Source of the DNA: Neobacillus pocheonensis
Lineage (GTDB): Bacteria > Bacillota > Bacilli > Bacillales > Cytobacillaceae
Assembly (NCBI GenBank): GCA_023702235.1
Contig: JAMQCR010000001.1
Span: forward strand, 3,100,001-3,164,000
DNA length: 64,000 nt
Direction: 5' to 3'
Shown here: positions 1-9,501 of the stretch, piece by piece
How the letters are laid out: each line of letters opens with the position of its first letter
How positions within the stretch are numbered: the stretch's first letter is position 1
Position numbers and translations under genes: made by a program
The notes under the pieces: model-generated
Told to the model about the DNA's origin: nothing
What the model saw: the letters and a program-made list of their open reading frames with translations, nothing else
Databases searched by the model: none

Positions 1-81
1 CTCCCTCCACTTCAATTCATTACCTTTTATAGAATATGAACTTAGTGTTAATCTTGTCTCAACGAAAAAGCCTATTTCAGA

Positions 82-437
82 TTATTTTTCAATCATTAAT
101 TGTACAATCGTTTCAAAAATGGCAGCAAGTCCTGCAACAGCTAGAAAGAGGATAAACGGTTGGCAGTAATCTGGGAATAACCAATACAACAAAACCACTA
201 AAAAGGAAGGCAAATCCCTGTACACCAGTAACAGCTTAGCAGTTCGCCGAAAAATTTCTTAATTCCTTTTCCCTTTGGGAGATAATAAATTTCGATGGTC
301 CCATCCTCATATTTTTCTTCCTTTTCATCAAAAAAGGGCGTGCGAAGAAACTCGGTAATTTTATCAAATACAATCAATCTCGTCAGCCGAAAGCTTGCCA
401 GCGCTAAAATGACCAAATTCAAAAAGCTTATCTTCAT
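82..437 (-). CDS. DUF1360 family protein, frameshifted
   Basis: Small membrane-associated protein of the DUF1360 (YngL-like) family, function unknown. The N-terminal part has a hydrophobic start, the family-typical ASFRLTRL segment and a CYWCTG cysteine motif. The annotated frame then stops, but the other frame continues directly (PSFLVVLLYWLFPDY and onward) to a stop at 82-84. Restoring one base in the GG/CC next to position 211 gives CTGIW followed by a natural C-terminus of about 118 aa in total. It lies beside spore-coat genes, divergent from cotZ, which suggests a sporulation role, but this is inference. The family call is fairly sure; the break is probably a sequencing error. Confidence 0.7.
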
Positions 438-581
438 GAAGTAAATGTCCTTTCTTTTTTATTTTATCTATTAAATTCGCCTAATTTTTCGAAAAAAGGC
501 AATTGTCCGTAACCCATAAGGGCACTGTGAAATATGTTAGTAATGTAAGAGATATATCACGGATTAAGGAGGAAAAATTAA

Positions 582-1085
582 ATGGGTTGTGGAAATAATC
601 ATAACGATTTACGCAGCGGCAACTGTGTATGCGAAGTAGTTCGTGCCATTAAAGATATTCAAGATAACGCTACCGATCCTGTAGAATGTGCTGAATGTTC
701 CAGTTGCTTTATGGAGCCACTTGGTTCATTAGTATCACCAACAAGAAGAGACCCGGTTGATACTCGTGTTTTTGTTTTAAGTAATGAAGAAGGTGAACCG
801 TTCCATGCATTCTTTAGCGGTGAGAACAATGCTTGTGTTTCAATCTTCTTCCGCGTAGAGGACGTATTTGACAACTGCTGTGCCACTTTACGTGTTTTAG
901 TTCCAGGTCGCAGAGAAGGTGGAAACTTTGTTCCTGTGAACTTGCTTACCAATGGACGTGTTGATTTAGGTAAGGTTTGCCAGGTTGAGCGTTTCCGCGC
1001 GAGCAATGACTGTATTACAGTGGACTTAAAATGCTTCTGCGGCGTTCAATGTATAGCTGATGTTAACTTGGGGCTTTGCATGTAA
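582..1085 (+). CDS. cotZ: Spore coat protein CotZ/CotY (ExsY) family
   Basis: Cysteine-rich spore crust/coat protein. About 16 cysteines are spread over 167 aa, including clusters near the N-terminus (MGCG, CVCE, CAECSSC) and C-terminus (CFCGVQC, GLCM). This matches the CotY/CotZ/ExsY family, which self-assembles by disulfide bonding into the outer spore layer. A strong ribosome site (AAGGAGG, 10 bases before ATG) fixes the start, and a hairpin terminator follows. CotO is encoded convergently next door, as in the B. subtilis cotO-cotZ-cotY region. CotY and CotZ are close paralogues, so the letter is a guess, while the family is firm. Expression is expected from the late mother-cell factor SigK with GerE, but I could not identify a convincing promoter. 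Confidence 0.88.
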   Translation: MGCGNNHNDLRSGNCVCEVVRAIKDIQDNATDPVECAECSSCFMEPLGSLVSPTRRDPVDTRVFVLSNEEGEPFHAFFSGENNACVSIFFRVEDVFDNCCATLRVLVPGRREGGNFVPVNLLTNGRVDLGKVCQVERFRASNDCITVDLKCFCGVQCIADVNLGLCM

Positions 1086-1092
1086 ATAAAGC

Positions 1093-1124
1093 AGCCAGTC
1101 GAAAAAACGGCTGGCTTTTTTTTT
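1093..1124. terminator. Terminator between cotZ and cotO
   Basis: Nine-pair stem (AGCCAGTCG / CGGCTGGCT, one G-T pair) with a six-A loop, followed by nine T on the + strand. It ends cotZ and lies directly against the convergent cotO stop. Confidence 0.85.
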
Positions 1125-1619
1125 CTATTTCTTAATCCCGATCATGATAACATCCTTCAACTCATGAAGAGAAATGGTTTCAGTGGTTTGATCATGAAAT
1201 TTGATCGTGACCAAATCATCCTGATATTCAGTTAAATATCCTTGAAAGCTTTTTCCTTCCGTATAAAATACGCATGGAACGGGAGGAAGTACCTTCGGGA
1301 AGTTTAGTAAATATTCCAACCGTTCCTTAATATCCATCTCTTTAAAACTTTTTACCCTTTTAAATGAAAATGGATGTTTTTCTTCATTTTGAGATGATGA
1401 TAACTGCTGTTTTTCTGATTCCGTTACCTCAATTGGAATTGGTTCTTGGACTAACTTTGTCTTCGTCAGAGAGACCTTTTTTTCAACTAGTTGCTGTTCC
1501 TCTTTTGGCTGTTCGCTCTCGCGCTTACTCGTATAAATGTCCTGCATATTGTTGGATGGGGTCCTGGTAAAAGGCTGATAAATATAAAGTAATGGCTCAT
1601 GACCCTTTTTACTTGCCAT
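1125..1619 (-). CDS. cotO: Spore coat morphogenetic protein CotO
   Basis: Coat assembly protein CotO (YjbX), which in B. subtilis depends on CotH/CotE and helps shape the outer coat. The first ~80 residues are a polar, low-complexity Gln/Glu/Lys-rich stretch. The conserved domain is C-terminal (from FSFKRVKSFKEMD through a FPKVLPPVPCVFYTEG segment to the end). The start is placed at MASKKG because the upstream in-frame ATG GAG GTG is itself the ribosome site (GGAGGTG) seven bases before this ATG. It sits between fabI and cotZ exactly as in B. subtilis. Confidence 0.85.
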   Translation of the reverse strand: MASKKGHEPLLYIYQPFTRTPSNNMQDIYTSKRESEQPKEEQQLVEKKVSLTKTKLVQEPIPIEVTESEKQQLSSSQNEEKHPFSFKRVKSFKEMDIKERLEYLLNFPKVLPPVPCVFYTEGKSFQGYLTEYQDDLVTIKFHDQTTETISLHELKDVIMIGIKK

Positions 1620-1717
1620 GCATTTCACCTCCATTTACGTAATCCTTCACTCTATATGTATGCGAAATGCCTATACTCGTTCACTTCAATTTCGTAAGAA
1701 TTTAATTTTCTCCATAC

Positions 1718-1742
1718 AAAAAGCCCACTTAAAATCGTGGGC
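1718..1742 (-). terminator. fabI terminator
   Basis: Stem GCCCAC / GTGGGC with an eight-base loop, followed by a T run when read on the minus strand, just after the fabI stop. Confidence 0.8.
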
Positions 1743-1748
1743 CTTGTA

Positions 1749-2519
1749 TTAGAGAATATGGTATCCAGAATCAACGTGAATATTTTCACCTGTGATTCCA
1801 CGAGAAAGTTCACTGAAAAGAAATACAGCAGTGTCACCAACTTCTTCTGGTGTTGTTGTTCTACGTAAAGGAGCTTTTTCCTCAATTTCCCGTAAAATTG
1901 AATTAAAATCACCGACCCCTTTTGCTGATAAGGTTCGGATTGGACCTGCTGAAATGGAATTAACACGAATGCCATCTTTACCAAGGTCTGCTGCCAAATA
2001 GCGGACACTTGCATCTAAGGAAGCTTTGGCTACACCCATAACATTATAATTTGAAATAGCACGCTCACCACCCAAATACGTTAATGTCACGATGCTTCCA
2101 CCTTCTGTCATTAACCCTCTTGCTTCTTTCGCAACGGCCGTTAAGGAGTACGAGCTGATATTCTGTGCAAGCAAGAAGCCATCCCTAGTAGTATTCAGAT
2201 ATTCGCCTTTTAATTCTTCTGTCTTGGCAAATGCAATACAGTGTGCAATACCATGAATGGTTCCAGCTGCTCCTTTAATTTCAGCAAAGCACTTCGCTAT
2301 ATCTTCATCGCTTGTGACATCGCAAGGTAAAACAAGTGTTCCATCTGCTTCTAAAGAATTAGCCAGCTCACGGACACTGCTTTCTAGTCTTTCACCTGCA
2401 TATGTAAAAATTAATCTTGCACCTGCATTGTGAAGAGAACGTGCAATTCCCCAAGCAATACTGCGTTTATTCGCTACACCCATAACAACATATGTTTTTC
2501 CAGTTAAAGAAAGATTCAT
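1749..2519 (-). CDS. fabI: Enoyl-[acyl-carrier-protein] reductase FabI
   Basis: NADH-dependent enoyl-ACP reductase that performs the last reduction of each fatty-acid elongation cycle in the cytosol. It is 256 aa, the normal length. The cofactor-binding Rossmann start is GVANKRSIAWGIA (about residues 14-26), and the catalytic Tyr158-x6-Lys165 with Tyr148 fits the FabI active-site pattern. An AGGAGG ribosome site precedes ATG, and a FapR operator lies about 35 bases upstream of the start, so the gene belongs to the malonyl-CoA-responsive lipid regulon. It is monocistronic with its own terminator. No anomalies seen. Confidence 0.97.
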   Translation of the reverse strand: MNLSLTGKTYVVMGVANKRSIAWGIARSLHNAGARLIFTYAGERLESSVRELANSLEADGTLVLPCDVTSDEDIAKCFAEIKGAAGTIHGIAHCIAFAKTEELKGEYLNTTRDGFLLAQNISSYSLTAVAKEARGLMTEGGSIVTLTYLGGERAISNYNVMGVAKASLDASVRYLAADLGKDGIRVNSISAGPIRTLSAKGVGDFNSILREIEEKAPLRRTTTPEEVGDTAVFLFSELSRGITGENIHVDSGYHIL

Positions 2520-2553
2520 AATTGAATTAGTCCTCCTATAATATTACAAGTTA

Positions 2554-2570
2554 TTAGTACTTGGTACTAA
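2554..2570. promoter_or_regulatory. FapR operator upstream of fabI
   Basis: The 17-base sequence TTAGTACTTGGTACTAA is an imperfect dyad matching the known FapR box of Bacillus lipid genes. It lies in the fabI promoter region. FapR represses until malonyl-CoA binds. A near-identical site is upstream of fabH in this window, supporting the assignment. Confidence 0.88.
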
Positions 2571-2634
2571 GTTTACACTAATTTAGCTTGAATGAAAAGT
2601 ATGTATCCATCCATCTAAAATTTTTCCCACGGGT

Positions 2635-4483
2635 TTAACAGAATTCCAATTCTCTTCTCAGTTCATCTACATATTCCTTTGAACCCGTCACAATCAAGCG
2701 GTCGTTCAATTGAAGCTCCGTGTCACCATGGGGAACGATGGAATCCTTTCCACGAAAAATCCTCACAAAAATGATATCTCCCGTAAATGGGAATCTCCGT
2801 AACGACATCCCATCAAACTGTTCGTTTGCCATCCTAATCTCATATAATGACGTTTCTTGATTCGTTAAGATATTAATCACGCTGGGGGATTCTATTAGGG
2901 CACGAAGCAAGACTTTTGTTGACAAAAAGACAGAAAATACTTCTATATTAGATTCTCGCAAGCTTTGCTCTAAATCCGGACTTTCGACTCTGGCAATGAC
3001 CCTTGATACACCCTTTTCTTTGACAGCAATGGAAAGAGTTGCATTTAATTCTTCATCACTTGTTGAAATCACAACCACTTCCGATTGAAAAACCTTTGTT
3101 TTCTCAATGGTTACAAGCGAATAATCGGGAATCTCGACAATCTCAAACAGGGAATTGGCAATTTGCTTTTCTGATTTATCCATTGTTGTATGATAAAGAA
3201 CAGGATCATACAAACCAGATTTTAATTCTCTTGATACCGGCAAGGTAGTCTGATTGGCACCCAAGAAAGCAACACTAACTTTTCGAATTGCTACTACTTC
3301 TTTAGGAAACAATTTTTTAAAAACAATAGGAGTAAAAATGGATGTAATGACCGCTACCAATATTAGTGTTCCACTCATTTGCGCAGTTATAACCTTCATC
3401 CGTTCTCCAATCGTTGCAGCCGCAATCACAAGGGATAGTGTAGATGTTAGTAAAAAACCTGAAGCAACAACCGTTTTAGTATCATACCATATTTTCAAAA
3501 AATAGACAGGTACAAGCTTTGATAATAACAACCCTAATAGTAAGAGTGGAATTAACATTAAGAGTTTTTTCTCACTAAAAAGTGACCAAACATCGAGATT
3601 TACCCCAACCATTACAAAAAAGATAGGAATTAAAAATCCGTATCCAAAGGAATCAAGTTTATGAACAAGATCCTGATTCGGAGAAAGTAAGGAAACAAGC
3701 ACCCCAGCTAGAAAAGCCCCTAAAATATTTTCAGCTCCTACTGTTTCGGAAAGTCCAACTAAAACAATGATAAGTGTAAATACGGCCCTTGTTCCTATTT
3801 GTACGGTACCTTTAGACATGGCCTCAATAAATATACGATTTTTAAATCTTTTTCCCACAAAATAGAGAATAACACCTGCAGCAAACAGTATCAGTAAAAG
3901 CCATGTGTTCCCATGACTGGCCATTTAACGACACGAAGACAGCTAGGAGGATCATTGTTGCTAAATCGGCAATGACAGCAACCAATAAGATGATTTGCCC
4001 AATTACCGTTTTCATCAAATGGCCTTCTTTTAAGGTAGGTACAACCACTCCCAATGATATAGTCGAAATGATTAAGGTCATTAAGAATGCATTATGAATA
4101 AATCCTGCTTTAACAAACAAAAAAGATAATCCAAGCGAAAAAATAAAAATACCTGTAAAAATTAAAGTTGAGGCAACAAAAGAGTTGGGCTCCCTTTTAC
4201 CATTCGGAAGAACCTCTCGCTTTTTCCCTCCTTTAAATGCAGAAAAGTCAATCTCAAGTCCACTTAAGAACATCAGAAAAATAAATCCAAGAGTGGAAAG
4301 AGTGGAAAGCCACATATCTTGATGAACCAAATTAAAGCCGCTCTTCCCGATGACAAGTCCCATGATAATTTCTGCCACAACAACGGGAATAAAATTCAGT
4401 TTAAACCGATGAAGGATAATAGGCGTCAGAAAAGCCATTGAGACAACAATCAGCAGTGAAATAACAGATGCATGCTGTGCCAT
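2635..4483 (-). CDS. yjbQ: CPA2-family K+(Na+)/H+ antiporter with TrkA domains, frameshifted
   Basis: Monovalent cation:proton antiporter of the KefB/YjbQ type in the cytoplasmic membrane. The N-terminal ~390 residues form the antiporter core with about 12 membrane helices (conserved FLSGLEID segment). The C-terminal part is a TrkA-N/TrkA-C regulatory region that binds nucleotide and ends in a typical LNDRLIVTG segment. The frame breaks near 3915: removing one C from GGCC restores VSLNGSHGNTW and a single ~615-aa protein, matching YjbQ (about 613 aa). The start is at MAQHASV, with GAGGAGGAA 7-8 bases upstream. It is divergent from prpE, as in B. subtilis. It is likely intact in the real genome. 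Confidence 0.86.
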
Positions 4484-4597
4484 TGTTTGTTCCTCCTCTA
4501 CTTTATGTCTGGACTTTGATAATCTTAAAAAGTGTTTAGAGTTATTTTTTATAAAAACAATCAAATAACAGAAAATAAACGTTAAGGGGGTCATCCT

Positions 4598-5337
4598 ATG
4601 AAAATTGATATTATTGGTGATATCCATGGTTGTCTATCGGAATTTAAAGAGTTAACAGGAAAGCTTGGCTACCGATGGGATAATGGAATCCCCATTCATC
4701 CTGAAAGCAGAATGCTTGGTTTTGTTGGCGATTTAACTGACCGAGGACCGGAATCTATGGAGGTAATTGAAATTGTTTGGCGGCTTGTCATCGAGCAGCA
4801 AAAGGCTTACTATACACCGGGAAACCATTGCAATAAACTATATCGCTTCTTCTTAGGGAATAAGGTTCAGATTTCACACGGTCTTGAAACCACTGTTGCC
4901 GAATATGAATCATTATCCAAAAGGGACCAGCAATCCATTCGAAAAAAATTTATAGACCTTTATGAAAAAGCTCCTCTTTATCTAATATTGGACGAACAAA
5001 GGCTTGTTATTGCCCATGCAGGGATCAAAGAAGAATTTATCGGCCAAACCCATTCCAAGGTGAAAACGTTCGTTCTATACGGGGATATTACTGGAGAGAA
5101 ACACCCAGATGGATCACCGGTTCGAAAAGATTGGCCAAAGAGTATCACGGAAAGGCATGCATCGTATACGGTCATACCCCTGTTAAAGAACCAAGAATGA
5201 TCAACAATACGTATAATATCGACACAGGTGCAGTTTTCGGCGGCATGCTTACAGCGCTTAGATATCCTGAGATGGAATTAGTTACAGTTGGCTCTACTAT
5301 GCCATTTGTCGAGGAGAAATTTAAGGATTTTGCTTGA
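4598..5337 (+). CDS. prpE: Bis(5'-nucleosyl)-tetraphosphatase PrpE, frameshifted
   Basis: Symmetrical Ap4A hydrolase of the calcineurin-like phosphoesterase family. Metal-binding motifs are visible: GDIHG (residues 7-11), [11 protein letters not shown], and a C-terminal YGHTP in the second frame. The reading frame breaks near 5125, where GATTGGCC should be GATTGGGCC. One G restored gives KDWAKEYHGK and a 247-aa protein of normal length. An AGGGGG-type ribosome site precedes ATG. In B. subtilis PrpE affects spore germination. It is divergent from yjbQ and convergent with the pseudouridine synthase gene. The break is most likely a base-calling error. Confidence 0.88.
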
Positions 5338-5359
5338 TAAATTGTGTGAATATCAACAC

Positions 5360-5393
5360 AGGCTGACCATTCTTACAAAAGGTCAGCCTTTAA
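5360..5393 (+). terminator. prpE terminator overlapping the yjbO 3' end
   Basis: Nine-pair stem AGGCTGACC / GGTCAGCCT with a 12-base loop, followed by a short T run on the + strand. The right arm lies inside the last codons of the convergent pseudouridine synthase gene. Confidence 0.7.
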
Positions 5394-6272
5394 TCGTTTC
5401 ATATCAGCGGGAAGCGGTGCCGTAAAGGACATTTCCTGACCCGAAAATGGGTGGATAAATTTTATTTGTTTGCAATGAAGTGCTTGCCTAGTAATTAGTG
5501 CCGTATCTCCACCATACAAATCATCCCCAAGTAATGGATGCCCTAAAAACGACATATGTACTCTTATTTGATGAGTTCTTCCAGTTTCTAACTGAAGTTC
5601 AATATGTGTAAATGTCGTATGTCTTTTAATGACCATAAAATGTGTACAGGCATATTGACCGTCAGTTCGAACCTCCCTTTCAATAATGCTGGCATCTTTT
5701 CTGCCAATTGGTTGTTCAATCGTGTCTTTATCAGGTTTAACCATCCCACTCGCAAATGCTTCATAAGTCCTTTTCACATTACCGCTTTGCTGCTCCTTGC
5801 TAAATAAATGATGGGCATGCCGATGCTTTGCTACCAGCACAAGTCCCGATGTATCCCGGTCAAGACGGGTTACAATGTGGGAAGTAGCTTTTAACCCTAT
5901 CCGATCATAATAACCAATCAGGGCGTTTGCAAGGCTCCCAATAGGATGTTCTCTCGAAGGTATCGTACTCATGCCTGCAGGCTTATTTACCACCAGGAGA
6001 TATTCGTCTTCAAAAAGAATCTTAATCGGAATACTTTCTCCCTGAACTCCCTCACTTGGAAATTCAGGTGGAAAGATGACGGTTAAAAGGTCTTCTTCTT
6101 TTAATTTGTAACGGACATTTTCTTCCTTGCCATTTACAAGAATACTTCCACCTTTAAATTTAATATCAGTTAATGCAGTCCGGGAGATTTCTTCTTCCTT
6201 AAGGAAACCCTTTATCAACTTCCCCGCGTTGTTCTGATCAATTATCCACTTAATTTGAAACCTAGAAGACAT
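5373..6272 (-). CDS. yjbO: RluA/RluD-family pseudouridine synthase
   Basis: Converts specific uridines in structured RNA (probably 23S rRNA) to pseudouridine. The N-terminal ~90 residues resemble an S4-like RNA-binding region. The catalytic domain carries the RLDRDTSG motif (residues 136-143, catalytic Asp138), preceded by VVNKPAGM and followed by the TGRTHQIRVH segment typical of the RluA group. At 299 aa the length is normal. It is the last gene of the yjbL-sasB-nadF-yjbO run on the minus strand, 23 bases after nadF. The exact RNA target cannot be read from the sequence. Confidence 0.92.
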   Translation of the reverse strand: MSSRFQIKWIIDQNNAGKLIKGFLKEEEISRTALTDIKFKGGSILVNGKEENVRYKLKEEDLLTVIFPPEFPSEGVQGESIPIKILFEDEYLLVVNKPAGMSTIPSREHPIGSLANALIGYYDRIGLKATSHIVTRLDRDTSGLVLVAKHRHAHHLFSKEQQSGNVKRTYEAFASGMVKPDKDTIEQPIGRKDASIIEREVRTDGQYACTHFMVIKRHTTFTHIELQLETGRTHQIRVHMSFLGHPLLGDDLYGGDTALITRQALHCKQIKFIHPFSGQEMSFTAPLPADMKRLKADLL

Positions 6273-6295
6273 CTTTTCTCCCCCGAAAACTGAAA

Positions 6296-7096
6296 TTAAT
6301 CTGAATCAGATATAAATGAATCATGTACTCTTTTCCAGAAGGGAAATGGTCTGAAGCGTGCAAAACGGATTTTTTCTTCGGGTACCCTAAATTGAATAGA
6401 TTTAACGTCCTTATGAAGGAGGGTTAGGTGATCAATTGTTACTTGAAAATCGGAACGGTTAACGGGTTTTAGCATACATGTATGGTGTGCTGGCAGGATA
6501 AGCGGTGATCCGACAGTTCTAAAGACGCGGTTATTTAAAGATGCCATTTCAGCTACCTGAAAGGCCGATATGGATGGATGGATAATCGCCCCTCCCAGCG
6601 CCTTGTTATAAGCAGTACTCCCTGAAGGCGTTGAAACACAAAGGCCATCACCCCGAAACCGTTCAAAATGCTCTCCTCGGATTTCTACATCCATTACTAA
6701 CGTTCCTTCAACGCTTTTTACAGTGGATTCATTTAAGGCAAGATATCTTGATTCCTTACCAGCATGTTGATAACGGATGATCACTTCAAGCAATGGATAT
6801 TCAACGACTTGGTATGGGGTTTTTGCAATTGCAATCACAAGTTTTTCAATTTCATCTGGTATCCAGTCAGCATAAAAGCCAAGATGTCCGGTATGAATAC
6901 CCACAAAAGCGGTTTTATCCAAACGGCTGCTATAGCGATGAAAAGCATACAGTAATGTACCGTCACCACCTATTGATATGACAATATCCGGTTGGTCCTC
7001 ATCGTAAATAAGATCAAAATCTAATAAATACGTCCTTATTTTGTGCATAAGGATATTTGATTTTTGATCTCCTTTTGATGTAATAGCAAATTTCAT
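6296..7096 (-). CDS. nadF: NAD kinase
   Basis: Phosphorylates NAD+ to NADP+ in the cytosol using ATP or polyphosphate. The GGDGT signature is at residues 43-47, the NE motif at 122-123, and the glycine-rich TPSGSTAYN loop follows, all diagnostic of the PpnK/NadK family. At 266 aa it matches B. subtilis YjbN (PpnKA/NadF). It lies between sasB (44 bases before its start) and yjbO, an arrangement conserved across Bacillaceae, so co-transcription is likely. No anomalies. Confidence 0.96.
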   Translation of the reverse strand: MKFAITSKGDQKSNILMHKIRTYLLDFDLIYDEDQPDIVISIGGDGTLLYAFHRYSSRLDKTAFVGIHTGHLGFYADWIPDEIEKLVIAIAKTPYQVVEYPLLEVIIRYQHAGKESRYLALNESTVKSVEGTLVMDVEIRGEHFERFRGDGLCVSTPSGSTAYNKALGGAIIHPSISAFQVAEMASLNNRVFRTVGSPLILPAHHTCMLKPVNRSDFQVTIDHLTLLHKDVKSIQFRVPEEKIRFARFRPFPFWKRVHDSFISDSD

Positions 7097-7139
7097 ATTT
7101 AATATGCTCCTTGTATTGATATCCTTTAGATTACAACCA

Positions 7140-7778
7140 TTAGCTTTTTTCTTCTTGCTTTAATTCTTTCTTTCTTGTAAAAAATGCTTGTGCCTCTTGA
7201 ATTTCTCCGCGAATCAATGACATTTCTTCATCTAGCCGAAATGCTGCCTCTGCTGCTCTTTGTAGTCTCATTTGAATATCACTTGGGAAGATCCCTTCAT
7301 ACTTATAGCTTAGCGTATGTTCGATTGTAGCCCAAAAATTCATCGCCAGTGTCCTAATTTGAATTTCAGCAAGAATTTTCTTTTCTCCGTGAATGGTTTG
7401 TACAGGATAACGGATAACAACATGATAGGAACGGTAACCGCTCATTTTTTTATGAGAAATGTAATCCCTTTCCTCCACAACTTCAAGATCATGGCGGTTT
7501 CTTAATAAATTTACAACAATACGTATATCATCTACAAACTGGCACATCATCCGCATTCCGGCGATGTCCTGCATTTCTTCTTCCAATCGTTCAAGCGGAA
7601 TTCCTTTTTGATTTGCCTTATCAAGAATACTTGCGATTGGTTTCACTCTGCCGGTTACGAATTCGATTGGCGAATGAGTCGAATCTAATTCGAATTGACC
7701 TCTCATCCCTTTTAATTTTATTTTCAATTCTTCAACCGCCTGTTTATAAGGAGCTAGAAATAGGTCCCACTGCTTCAT
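7140..7778 (-). CDS. sasB: Small alarmone synthetase (RelQ/SasB/YjbM type)
   Basis: GTP pyrophosphokinase that makes (p)ppGpp without a hydrolase or regulatory domain. The protein is a single RelA/SpoT synthetase domain of 212 aa, with the conserved [13 protein letters not shown] and EIQIRT-type segments that contact substrate. The upstream in-frame start overlaps the ribosome site, so MKQWDLF with GAGGTG six bases upstream is preferred. It is followed by nadF and preceded by the UPF0738 gene, 25 bases away. RelQ-type enzymes are tetrameric and respond to pppGpp and single-stranded RNA in related species (family knowledge). Confidence 0.94.
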   Translation of the reverse strand: MKQWDLFLAPYKQAVEELKIKLKGMRGQFELDSTHSPIEFVTGRVKPIASILDKANQKGIPLERLEEEMQDIAGMRMMCQFVDDIRIVVNLLRNRHDLEVVEERDYISHKKMSGYRSYHVVIRYPVQTIHGEKKILAEIQIRTLAMNFWATIEHTLSYKYEGIFPSDIQMRLQRAAEAAFRLDEEMSLIRGEIQEAQAFFTRKKELKQEEKS

Positions 7779-7803
7779 GAATTTCACCTCTACAAAAACC
7801 ATA

Positions 7804-8169
7804 TTATCTATAAAAAATTCCTTCTACTTTCTTGACCATTTCTTCACCATAATTACTATTCCCCTGAATATTGCTTAAAACATACTCTAATTCATCATGA
7901 AAATTTGTTAGTTCTAATTGTTCTTCATTAAAAGTGATCCATACCGGTATTTTCTGATCCATAGCAGCTTTTAAATGTGGCCAAGCTGTTTCCGGTAAAA
8001 CGATATATGTATAATCTTGTTTATCTTCCATCAAATAAATAAATGAAAAATGGTCAGAATCGACGAGAATTTGTTCGGCCGGTTGTAGTTTATTTATCGA
8101 TTCCCCTGCTTTTAATTCCAGCCTATTGTTTTTAAGACAAGATGACATAATGATTATTCTTTTTTTCAT
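7804..8169 (-). CDS. yjbL: UPF0738 family protein YjbL
   Basis: Conserved Bacillaceae protein of 121 aa and unknown function. It resembles the UPF0738/YjbL family in length, position and C-terminal segment (ELEYVLSNIQG and a GEEMVKKVEGIFYR end). No signal peptide, membrane helix or catalytic motif is visible. It is the first gene of the yjbL-sasB-nadF-yjbO run and divergent from the CYTH gene, as in B. subtilis. The function cannot be inferred beyond its link to the alarmone synthetase operon. Confidence 0.82.
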   Translation of the reverse strand: MKKRIIIMSSCLKNNRLELKAGESINKLQPAEQILVDSDHFSFIYLMEDKQDYTYIVLPETAWPHLKAAMDQKIPVWITFNEEQLELTNFHDELEYVLSNIQGNSNYGEEMVKKVEGIFYR

Positions 8170-8281
8170 ATTCCTACCTCCATTTTCACTTACCTATTTT
8201 AGCATAATCTATCCAATTCTCCCAAGGATTGCAGTTCATATTAAACATGAGATAATTAGAAAAGCTATAAAGGTGAAAGGA

Positions 8282-8880
8282 ATGACACAGATGTCACAGA
8301 ATATTGAAATTGAATTTAAAAATTTGCTTACCAAGAAAGAATATGAATTGCTCCTTGGAACATTTAACATTAACGAAAAGCAAATTTTCACCCAAGAAAA
8401 CCATTATTTTGATACGCCTGATTTTGCCTTGAGGGAAAAAGGCACTGCCTTACGAATTCGCAAAAAACAGGAGCTTTTTGAAATGACATTAAAACAACCG
8501 GCAAGTGTTGGACTTCTTGAAACGAACCAAGTTTTAACTGGAGACAAGGCCTTGGCTGCAATTCAATTTGGCCAACTACCTACTGGTATGATCGATAACA
8601 TAATTAAAAAAATGCACATTCCTTTTTCTAAAATTGAGTATTTGGTTCATTACGAACAAAAAGGGTAGAATTTGCATACAAAGAAGGCTTGATCGTTTTT
8701 GACCATAGTTTTTATTTAAATAAAGAGGACTATGAATTAGAATACGAGGTAGAAAACTATCAGTATGGGCTCCAGACTTTTCTAGAACTGCTTGAATTAT
8801 ATGGAATCCCAAAGCGCATAACTGACAATAAAATTAGCCGTTTTTATAAGCAAAAAAACTTTCAAAGTGGGGTAGAGTAA
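8282..8880 (+). CDS. yjbK: CYTH-domain protein YjbK, frameshifted
   Basis: Triphosphate tunnel metalloenzyme-like (CYTH) protein, possibly a tri- or polyphosphatase. The diagnostic ExExK motif appears as EIEFK close to the N-terminus, followed by HYFDTPD, GTALRIRKK and, in the second frame, LRTKRVEFAYKE and EYEVE, all expected tunnel-lining segments. The frame breaks at 8640-8643, where TATTTGG should be TATTTTGG; restoring one T joins both halves into about 199 aa. Two starts are possible, nine bases apart (8282 or 8291), with AGGTGAAAGGA upstream of both; B. subtilis homologues begin MSQ, which favours 8291. The break is likely artefactual. Confidence 0.85.
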
Positions 8881-8944
8881 TTAAATTAAAGTCACGCCAA
8901 CGAACAAATAAAATTATATGGAGGAGTTTCCACCAGTCTATTTT

Positions 8945-8973
8945 CGCCTGTTTTTAGTAGCAGGCGTTTTTTT
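8945..8973 (+). terminator. yjbK terminator
   Basis: Six-pair stem CGCCTG / CAGGCG with a ten-base loop and seven T on the + strand. Confidence 0.85.
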
Positions 8974-9090
8974 GTATACATTAATACTATCAATGGGTGT
9001 GTTTGGTACTGTTTCAAAGCTATTTATTTGTGATATGGAATCTGCATTGATAAAATAAAAATTACATAATACGTTAAAGGAGTTGTCAAC

Positions 9091-9501
9091 ATGATTGAAA
9101 AGAAGCTTACACCATTCGAAGCCCTTGGCGAAGATACATTGCACCGTCTTGTGGATACTTTTTATGGTTTGGTTGCACAACATCCTGATCTTGCTCCAAT
9201 CTTTCCTAATAAATTTTCAGAAATTGCTCGGAAACAAAAGCAATTCTTAACTCAATATTTAGGCGGACCTGCATTGTATACTGAAGAGCATGGCCACCCA
9301 ATGATGCGAGCGCGCCATTTACCTTTTCCAGTAACGCAAACCCGCGCAAAAGCTTGGTTATCATGTATGAGTCAGGCGATGGATAAGATCGGATTACAAG
9401 GTCCACTTAGGGATGAATTTTACTCAAGGCTTTTTCTAACTGCCCAACACATGATTAATACTCCCGAAGAAGCCGATAAAAAATCAGGTGAAACTTCGTG
9501 A
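9091..9501 (+). CDS. yjbI: Group II truncated hemoglobin YjbI (trHbO)
   Basis: Small heme protein of the truncated globin family, 136 aa. Key positions fit trHbO: Tyr25 (B10), proximal His76 in the ARHLPF motif, and Trp89 (G8), with the [12 protein letters not shown] segment typical of Bacillaceae. It probably binds oxygen or NO and is thought to assist YjbH. AAAGGAG precedes ATG. The stop codon overlaps the yjbH GTG start by four bases, so the two are translationally coupled. A second, distinct truncated hemoglobin is encoded near 61.6 kb. Confidence 0.93.
   Translation: MIEKKLTPFEALGEDTLHRLVDTFYGLVAQHPDLAPIFPNKFSEIARKQKQFLTQYLGGPALYTEEHGHPMMRARHLPFPVTQTRAKAWLSCMSQAMDKIGLQGPLRDEFYSRLFLTAQHMINTPEEADKKSGETS

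Noticed and set aside
1..81. Search for a gene at the left edge
   Set aside because: Only a short AT-rich stretch after the DUF1360 stop; no frame or hairpin is convincing.
659..1006. Long minus-strand open frame inside cotZ
   Set aside because: Antisense shadow of a clear coat gene, no ribosome site.
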